From NCBI GenBank assembly GCA_039029935.1, contig JBCCFC010000990.1, positions 1 to 5,256 on the forward strand: a DNA stretch of 5,256 nucleotides. Direction: 5' to 3'. A program made the translations under genes and the position numbers. Shown here piece by piece: positions 1 through 4,315 of this stretch (positions within the stretch are counted from its first letter, which is position 1; each line of letters begins with the position of its first letter). This DNA is from G039029935 sp039029935. GTDB taxonomy: Bacteria; Chloroflexota; Anaerolineae; Caldilineales; Caldilineaceae. The notes beneath the pieces were generated by a model, which was given only the letters and a program-made list of their open reading frames with translations, was not told the DNA's origin and did not search any database.

Positions 1-57
1 GCGTCTTGAAATTTGATATTACCCTGTTTTATAACAACCGATTGAAGACGAGATACG

Positions 58-67
58 AATGCATTCA
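58..67. repeat. 10-bp perfect palindrome GAATGCATTC
   Basis: GAATGCATTC is its own reverse complement. It lies downstream of the minus-strand RACo-like gene, just past the 10-bp tandem repeats. It has no T-tract on the minus strand and is too short for a rho-independent terminator. It may be chance or part of the decayed repeat, so no function is assigned. Confidence 0.35.
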
Positions 68-69
68 TC

Positions 70-99
70 TCCGCGTTCATCCGCGCTCGTCCGCGTCCA
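70..99. repeat. Three-unit 10-bp tandem repeat (TCCGCGTTCA-like)
   Basis: Three consecutive units read TCCGCGTTCA, TCCGCGCTCG and TCCGCGTCCA. All share TCCGCG followed by a variable YTCR/TCCA tail. The array ends one base before the stop codon of the minus-strand RACo-like gene (101-103), so it forms the start of that gene's 3' flank. It resembles intergenic low-complexity repeats that spread by slippage. No terminator hairpin is visible in bases 1-100; the only other symmetry is CGTCTT (2-7) with AAGACG (45-50), a six-pair stem around a long loop. Confidence 0.6.
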
Positions 100-100
100 G

Positions 101-2317
101 TTATCGACTTTGACGTTCCTTGCGTCGTGCCCGCCGTGCTGCGCGGTCTTCACGACTACGACGTTGCGGACCACTATCCTGCCCAGATTGTGTACTGGTT
201 TCGGCTGAAAATGCGGCCTCACGCTGTGCATCCCACTGCGACCGTGCCTCACCCAGCACCATTTGTAAATGTGGGAAGGCATCGTTGGCATGGGGGATTT
301 CAATCGCCCCTACAAATTCATCCTGAAATGAGGGTTCGACCGCTGTCTCGATGTATGTGACCCAGCGCGCCGCCCACTGTGCTTCCAGCCGTTTTTGTCT
401 ATCGAGCAACATCATGCGTGCCCCATCGCCCGCTGCATTGCCCACCGCCTGTACTTTGCCCAGATGACAATCGGGAATCAATCCCAAGATCATGGCATGA
501 AGCGGATCAATATAACTACCAAAGCCGCCTGCAAGAATCACCCTATCTACCTCTTTGAGCGACATACGGTTCATCAGCAACTTTGAGCCTGCATAGAGGG
601 CAGCTTTTGCCAGCTGGATGGCACGGATATCATCGGAATGGACAACAATCTCCTGCCCTGTACTGGTTTCATGCGACCAACAGAGGATAAACTCGGCCTT
701 GCCACCGCCATCGCCTAAACCAGTTCGCAGACGTGGATGGGCTATCTCCAAGAAACGTCCCTTGGGTGAGAGTAGCCCCGCCTTAAAGAGTTCAGCAACG
801 GCTTCGATGATACCTGACCCACAGATACCGGATGCCTTGAGCTTGGGGTTGAGCAACTGCTCGCGTCGTAATCGACGCCGTTCGTAAGCAGATAAATCGC
901 TCAGGTCCATTTCTTCTTCTGGGTCCTCGATTTGACTCTCTTGCCAGTCATACAGTCCAATGATTTTGTAGGTAACATCGAGCGTTGCAGGGTCAATACG
1001 GACTCGTTCGATGGCACCATCCGCAGCCCGCATCCCATGTAGAATCTGCGCTCCTTCAAAGGCTGGCCCTGTTGGACTGCTGGCACTGAGCATTTCGGTA
1101 CGATTGCCCAGCAGAATTTCCCCGTTTGTTCCGATATCAATCACCAGCCGTTGTTCATCTTGGTGATAGGGGGCCTCCGCCGTCAACACGCCGACATTAT
1201 CTGCACCGACATGCCCCGCTTCACACGCCGGTATGTGGACATTTGCCCCCTGTGCCACACGCAATCCCAAGTCTCGTGCTTTGACATCCAGCCCATTGTG
1301 TGTCACCAAGCTAAACGGTGCGCCCCCCAACTCTCGTGGGTTGACCCCCAGAATGAGGTGATGCATGGTCGTATTGCCTACTAATACCAGCTCAACAATA
1401 TCATTGGCAAAAATTTCAGCCTGCGCACAGACATCATTGATGATACCATTCAAGCCATCAATAATCGCCTCATGCATCCGGTCTGTGCCATCATCGTTCA
1501 TCATGGCATAGCTGACACGACTCATCAGGTCTTCGCCATAAGGAACCTGTGGGTTCATGCGACTAGCGGTCGCCACAACCTCACCTGTGCGCAAATGGCA
1601 GAGATGCCCGGCCACCGTTGTTGTACCCACATCAACTGCCAAGCCATACAAATTGTCATGAAAGCCTGGACGCACCTGCACAATTTCCAATCGAGCGTGG
1701 GTATCTTCAACGACAGGTTGATGCCAAATCGTGACCGTAATGGTGCGTTTCCCTGCGGCTAAGGCGGGTTGGAGTTGGCGCAGCACGGTCAAATCAATCT
1801 GGATGCCATCCAAATTGTGTACAGACCGTAACTCATCCTGTAATCGTTCCCAATCCCCACGATGGTCCTTCATGTTGGGGGCAGGTAGTTCAACATAGTA
1901 GAGCCGCATCGGTGCATCCACATGCACCTGACGCTCAATACCCACAGCCTTGCGCACGACCTGTTTGCGCATTTGGCTCTCTTCCGGCACACGAATAACC
2001 AGATCACCCGTCACTTGGCAAGCACAGCTAAGACGCATTCCCTCTGGAAACTTAAATTTTTGCGCATAGCGATGTTCACGTTCACCTGCTTCCGTGAGAT
2101 GCTGCGACGAAGACTGTACACCAAATTTGGCAAAGTCCCCTTCTTCTACCATTATCTTGCATTTGCCACAGGTCTGATTGCCACCGCAGATGGATTCGAT
2201 TTCTACACCGAGCCGTCGCGCTGCCTCTAACAGTGTCGTCCCCTCTGCAATCTCTCCTTGCCGTCCAATCGGCTGAAAAATCACACGTGCCGTATTTTCT
2301 GATATGATGTTTGTCAA
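101..2317 (-). CDS. RACo-like [2Fe-2S] ferredoxin / ASKHA-domain ATPase (DUF4445 family)
   Basis: The 738-residue protein has the architecture of RACo, the ATP-dependent reductive activator of corrinoid proteins: it passes low-potential electrons to inactive Co(II) corrinoid proteins in methyl transfer. Residues ~11-112 form a ferredoxin domain; C44, C50 and C53 (C-x5-C-x2-C) plus C98 or C100 can hold a [2Fe-2S] cluster. Residues ~115-220 match the linker/middle region. The ASKHA domain spans ~222-650, with a phosphate-binding motif DVGTTT (229-234), GEDLMSRV (261-268), VGNTTMHH (313-320), a second phosphate loop DIGTNGE (394-400), ASGICGSG (495-502) and the adenosine-side AGGFGSY (596-602). 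It is longer than typical family members (about 600-650): a charged segment at ~455-492 and an Arg-rich tail (~715-738) look like additions. There is no signal peptide or membrane segment, so it is cytoplasmic. The start is TTG at 2317; the frame upstream contains no other start before a TAG at 2357-2359, and AGGA sits seven bases before the TTG. No methyltransferase or corrinoid gene is adjacent, so the substrate is unknown. The family is confident; the precise function is inferred. Confidence 0.9.
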   Translation of the reverse strand: MTNIISENTARVIFQPIGRQGEIAEGTTLLEAARRLGVEIESICGGNQTCGKCKIMVEEGDFAKFGVQSSSQHLTEAGEREHRYAQKFKFPEGMRLSCACQVTGDLVIRVPEESQMRKQVVRKAVGIERQVHVDAPMRLYYVELPAPNMKDHRGDWERLQDELRSVHNLDGIQIDLTVLRQLQPALAAGKRTITVTIWHQPVVEDTHARLEIVQVRPGFHDNLYGLAVDVGTTTVAGHLCHLRTGEVVATASRMNPQVPYGEDLMSRVSYAMMNDDGTDRMHEAIIDGLNGIINDVCAQAEIFANDIVELVLVGNTTMHHLILGVNPRELGGAPFSLVTHNGLDVKARDLGLRVAQGANVHIPACEAGHVGADNVGVLTAEAPYHQDEQRLVIDIGTNGEILLGNRTEMLSASSPTGPAFEGAQILHGMRAADGAIERVRIDPATLDVTYKIIGLYDWQESQIEDPEEEMDLSDLSAYERRRLRREQLLNPKLKASGICGSGIIEAVAELFKAGLLSPKGRFLEIAHPRLRTGLGDGGGKAEFILCWSHETSTGQEIVVHSDDIRAIQLAKAALYAGSKLLMNRMSLKEVDRVILAGGFGSYIDPLHAMILGLIPDCHLGKVQAVGNAAGDGARMMLLDRQKRLEAQWAARWVTYIETAVEPSFQDEFVGAIEIPHANDAFPHLQMVLGEARSQWDAQREAAFSAETSTQSGQDSGPQRRSREDRAARRARRKERQSR

Positions 2318-2324
2318 GACTCTA

Positions 2325-2328
2325 TCCT
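2325..2328 (-). promoter_or_regulatory. Ribosome binding site deciding the TTG start of the RACo-like gene
   Basis: On the minus strand AGGA (within GACAGGAT) lies seven bases before the TTG at 2317. It is the gene-proximal end of the 13-bp repeat array, so the Shine-Dalgarno element is itself part of a repeat unit. This supports TTG as the real start, since no ATG or GTG is available in frame upstream. Confidence 0.65.
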
Positions 2329-2363
2329 GTCTAATTTTCCTGTCTAATTTTCCTGTCTAATTT
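2325..2363. repeat. Three perfect 13-bp direct repeats in the leader of the RACo-like gene
   Basis: TCCTGTCTAATTT occurs three times in tandem without a mismatch (2325-2337, 2338-2350, 2351-2363). On the transcribed minus strand each unit reads AAATTAGACAGGA, so each carries a TAG and an AGGA. The array lies between the likely promoter (-10 at 2411-2416) and the start codon, inside the 5' untranslated leader. Because 13 is not a multiple of three, the three TAGs fall in three different frames. The array could be a slippage product, an iteron-type protein binding site or a translational element; the sequence alone does not decide. Confidence 0.85.
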
Positions 2364-2410
2364 TTGCGCCATAACGCCCATTCATGCTGCTGAATTTTTA
2401 GCGAATCCGT

Positions 2411-2416
2411 ATTATA
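2411..2416 (-). promoter_or_regulatory. Candidate -10 box for the RACo-like gene
   Basis: The plus-strand ATTATA is a perfect TATAAT on the minus strand. No good TTGACA match is found 16-18 bp upstream; the nearest is TTGCAC (2436-2441) at a 19-bp spacing. Transcription from here would start near 2404 and give a leader of about 87 nt including the 13-bp repeats. The perfect hexamer and its position support it; the weak -35 limits confidence. Confidence 0.45.
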
Positions 2417-2434
2417 CTTGAGTCTGACCAAAAT

Positions 2435-2475
2435 GGTGCAATATGGGGCTGCCAAAGATGCAGTAATTGCGCACC
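2435..2475. repeat. Imperfect inverted repeat between the divergent promoters
   Basis: GGTGCAAT (2435-2442) can pair with ATTGCGCACC (2466-2475) if the GC at 2469-2470 is bulged. The symmetry lies between the two outward-facing TATAAT boxes, where an operator could sit. GGTGC also recurs at 2502-2506, 2517-2521 and 2527-2531. The match is imperfect and may be chance. Confidence 0.3.
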
Positions 2476-2480
2476 CCGTA

Positions 2481-2486
2481 TATAAT
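2481..2486 (+). promoter_or_regulatory. Candidate -10 box for the rluB-cmk operon
   Basis: A perfect TATAAT lies upstream of the pseudouridine synthase gene. No clear -35 hexamer lies 16-18 bp upstream. Transcription would begin near 2493 and give a leader of about 113 nt. A second, less perfect box TATAAA at 2579-2584 would give a very short leader, and it cannot be excluded. No TG extension precedes either box. Confidence 0.5.
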
Positions 2487-2535
2487 AAGGGTTGGCGGAT
2501 AGGTGCGAAGGGGTTGGGTGCAAAGCGGTGCGGAC

Positions 2536-2559
2536 GTTAGGTGTACTATTTTCCCTAAC
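2536..2559 (+). other. Small hairpin in the rluB leader
   Basis: GTTAGG (2536-2541) and CCTAAC (2554-2559) form a six-pair stem around a 12-base loop. There is no T-tract, so it is not a terminator. TTTTCCC (2549-2555) overlaps the stem and is also complementary to GGGAAAA (2596-2602), the weak Shine-Dalgarno region of rluB, so two alternative pairings exist on paper. Confidence 0.3.
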
Positions 2560-2605
2560 CCTATCGCCCCTATTCCTTATAAACATTACTATTTTGGGAA
2601 AAACT

Positions 2606-3472
2606 ATGGAAGAACGATTGCAAAAGGTGTTGGCTGCTGCCGGGGTTGACAGTCGTCGGGCTTGTGAGAAGATCATCGCAGCAGGTCGCGTCAAGGTTAA
2701 TGGGCAGGTGGTCACAGAGTTAGGTACAAAGGTAGACCCGACCCGTGTACAGATTACGGTTGATGAGAAACCGATTAAGCGCAGAAACCGTTTTGTATAC
2801 TATAAAATTTATAAGCCGCGTGGAATGCTGAGTGATATGGGTGGCGATACTGGTGGGTATCACACAGTGGCAGAACTGTTGCCAAAAGATAGCCGACGTG
2901 TATTCTCGGTGGGACGGCTGGACTTGAACAGTGAGGGCTTGATGCTGTTGACCGACGACGGTGATCTGGCGCACAAACTGACCCATCCGCGCTATCAGCA
3001 TCCAAAAACTTATTATGTGTTGTTGGAAGAGATGCCTGCCTATCTAGCATTGGATCGACTGCGTAAGGGCATTGAATTAGAGACGGGGTTGACTGCACCT
3101 GCACGAGTTGAAGTGGTTGAACGCCTGCACCCTGAGTTGCGGCTTGGCCCTGGGCGACGTGAGGGTGTGTGGTTGCGCATGGTCCTGCGTGAGGGCAAAA
3201 AGCGACAGATTCGTCACATGACGGCAGCGGTTGGCTATCCCACATTACGGCTGGTTCGATGGTCGATTGGGCCGTTGACAATGGGTGATATGAAGGTGGG
3301 TGAGTGCAAGCCTTTAAAGAGAAATGAGGTTGGCGCGTTGCGTGGGTTGAGCAATGAACCACAGGAGAAACGCTCACTGCCAGATGAAAACCGGAAATCT
3401 CGTGGCGGGCGTAGAGTCGGTCAAAAAGGCAATCAGAAACAGCGACAAAATCCTGGGCAAGGGAGGCGATAA
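2606..3472 (+). CDS. rluB: RsuA/RluB-family ribosomal RNA pseudouridine synthase
   Basis: The 288-residue protein converts a specific uridine in ribosomal RNA to pseudouridine. Residues ~2-50 are an S4 RNA-binding domain (starting EERLQKVLAAAGVDSRRACE), followed by the RsuA/RluB/E/F catalytic fold. KPRG is at 70-73, the catalytic motif GRLDLNSEGL at 103-112 (nucleophile D106), and the family's late motif EGKKRQIRHM at 196-205. Residues ~250-288 are a low-complexity basic tail rich in R, K, G and Q, probably an RNA-contacting extension. The ATG at 2606 is chosen because the S4 domain begins at once. The same open frame reaches a TTG at 2492, but those 38 residues do not resemble the family. 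The Shine-Dalgarno GGGAA (2596-2600) is weak. The stop codon TAA overlaps the cmk ATG by one base, so the two are co-transcribed and probably translationally coupled. The neighbouring cmk favours the RluB subgroup (23S rRNA) over RsuA (16S), but the exact target uridine is inferred. Confidence 0.92.
   Translation: MEERLQKVLAAAGVDSRRACEKIIAAGRVKVNGQVVTELGTKVDPTRVQITVDEKPIKRRNRFVYYKIYKPRGMLSDMGGDTGGYHTVAELLPKDSRRVFSVGRLDLNSEGLMLLTDDGDLAHKLTHPRYQHPKTYYVLLEEMPAYLALDRLRKGIELETGLTAPARVEVVERLHPELRLGPGRREGVWLRMVLREGKKRQIRHMTAAVGYPTLRLVRWSIGPLTMGDMKVGECKPLKRNEVGALRGLSNEPQEKRSLPDENRKSRGGRRVGQKGNQKQRQNPGQGRR
3459..3466 (+). promoter_or_regulatory. Strong ribosome binding site for cmk
   Basis: AAGGGAGG lies five bases before the cmk ATG at 3472. 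It sits within the last codons of the rluB gene. Together with the overlapping stop and start (TAATG) it fits translational coupling and fixes the cmk start. Confidence 0.75.
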
Positions 3473-4197
3473 TGTCTGAACTGAATCCGGCTGTGATTAC
3501 CATTGATGGCCCAGCTGCATCGGGTAAAAGCACAATAGGGTATCGCTTGGCTGAGATGATTGACTATTTATTTTTTGACACAGGTGTTATGTACCGTGCG
3601 GTGACATGGGCAGCATTGCATCACGGCGTTGATGTTGGTGCTCTCTCTGCTGTTGGCACACTGGCAGAACAGGTTGTCATCGATATTGCGCCACCCGATG
3701 CAGGTGAAACAGCAGGTGAAACAGATGGACGACAATGTACGGTTCTGGTTGATGGGCAGGATGTAACCTGGGCGATTCGTACACCTGATGTGGATCGCAA
3801 TGTCTCAGCCGTTGCCGCCAATGCACAAGTTCGTGTAGCACTCAGTTCGCAGCAACAGCGGATTGGGCACGACTATGGTAGTGGGGGACGAGAGCGAGCA
3901 GGCATTATTATGGTAGGACGTGACATCGGCACAGTGATTATGCCAGATGCACCGCTCAAAATTTATATGGATGCTTCACCCGAGGAGCGCGCCCGCCGTC
4001 GCTATCAGGAACGGATTGACAAAAATCAAGACGCCAACTACGACGAAATCCTCGCAGACCTCATCCGCCGTGATAAGATTGATAGCGAGCGCGATGTCGC
4101 ACCGTTAAAACCCGCTGATGATGCCAAGATATTGGATACGTCAGCCCTTTCACCGGATGAAGTGTTGAAGACGATTCTTGAGATGGTGAGGAGATAG
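3472..4197 (+). CDS. cmk: Cytidylate kinase (CMP/dCMP kinase)
   Basis: The 241-residue cytoplasmic enzyme transfers a phosphate from ATP to CMP or dCMP in pyrimidine nucleotide recycling. The P-loop GPAASGKST is at 13-21. FDTGVMYRA (35-43) matches the conserved D-T-G-x-x-Y-R substrate segment, followed by VSAVAA (111-116) and GRDIGT (149-154). An Arg-rich lid helix (SPEERARRRYQE, 169-180) and the C-terminal RRDKIDSERDVAPLKPADDA block (199-218) are typical CMP-kinase signatures. Length is slightly above the usual ~220-230. The excess is explained by a loop at ~76-88 that contains a doubled AGET, encoded by a perfect 12-bp tandem duplication. It is the second gene of the rluB-cmk operon, overlapping rluB by one base. 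Its stop codon (4195-4197) lies at the very start of a purine-rich repeat array. All catalytic motifs are intact, so it should be active. Confidence 0.96.
   Translation: MSELNPAVITIDGPAASGKSTIGYRLAEMIDYLFFDTGVMYRAVTWAALHHGVDVGALSAVGTLAEQVVIDIAPPDAGETAGETDGRQCTVLVDGQDVTWAIRTPDVDRNVSAVAANAQVRVALSSQQQRIGHDYGSGGRERAGIIMVGRDIGTVIMPDAPLKIYMDASPEERARRRYQERIDKNQDANYDEILADLIRRDKIDSERDVAPLKPADDAKILDTSALSPDEVLKTILEMVRR
3700..3723 (+). repeat. 12-bp perfect in-frame tandem duplication within cmk
   Basis: GCAGGTGAAACA occurs twice in a row (3700-3711 and 3712-3723) and encodes A-G-E-T twice. The identity at DNA level, including every third position, suggests recent replication slippage. It falls in a loop between conserved blocks of cytidylate kinase, so the reading frame and the motifs are preserved. 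Confidence 0.85.
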
Positions 4198-4226
4198 GAG
4201 ATGGGGAGATGGGGAGACGGGGAGAT
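4195..4226 (+). repeat. Purine-rich octamer array (GGGGAGAT)
   Basis: Units with 8-bp period read TAGGAGAT, GGGGAGAT, GGGGAGAC and GGGGAGAT. The first unit contains the cmk stop codon, so the array begins as the gene ends; a looser GGAGATA-like continuation runs back into the last cmk codons. There are three runs of four G separated by four bases, one short of the usual four-run G-quadruplex. No terminator stem is formed. Confidence 0.75.
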
Positions 4227-4249
4227 GAGATACAGAAGAGTAATGAACT

Positions 4250-4305
4250 TTTCAACCTTTCAACCTTTCAACCCTTCAACCTTTCAACCCTTCCACCTTT
4301 CAACA
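4250..4305 (+). repeat. Pyrimidine-rich octamer array (TTTCAACC x7)
   Basis: Seven units keep exact 8-bp spacing: TTTCAACC three times, then CTTCAACC, TTTCAACC, CTTCCACC and TTTCAACA. Only the first base (T or C) and one A-to-C change vary, apart from the last unit's final base. The array ends at the Shine-Dalgarno site of the E1-alpha gene and therefore makes up most of its immediate upstream region. The spacer between cmk and this gene (4198-4315) holds the two octamer arrays and a short stretch (4227-4249) in which I see no convincing promoter or terminator. Confidence 0.85.
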
Positions 4306-4309
4306 AGGA
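4305..4309 (+). promoter_or_regulatory. Ribosome binding site of the E1-alpha gene
   Basis: AAGGA lies six bases before the ATG at 4316, directly after the last octamer unit. It supports the chosen start and separate translation initiation from the upstream operon. Confidence 0.7.
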
Positions 4310-4315
4310 CTTACA

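Noticed and set aside
1..50. CGTCTT/AAGACG inverted repeat as a terminator of the minus-strand gene
   Set aside because: Six pairs around a 37-base loop with no T-tract in the right place do not make a terminator.
2380..2400. ATTCA/TGAAT hairpin followed by a T-run, terminator-like
   Set aside because: The stem has only five A/T-rich pairs, too weak for a rho-independent terminator, and on the plus strand no transcript is expected to end here.
2492..2605. N-terminal extension of the pseudouridine synthase from a TTG start
   Set aside because: The S4 domain begins immediately after the ATG at 2606, and the 38 extra residues are not family-like; the likely transcription start (near 2493) would also leave no leader.
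2775..3533. Minus-strand 252-residue reading frame opposite rluB and the cmk start
   Set aside because: It is antisense to a clear pseudouridine synthase with catalytic motifs, and its own translation (His/Ser/Thr/Pro-rich, many Cys) matches nothing recognisable.
4203..4222. G-quadruplex in the GGGGAGAT array
   Set aside because: Only three runs of four G are present; a standard four-run motif is not met, so it is at most a weak two-tetrad candidate.
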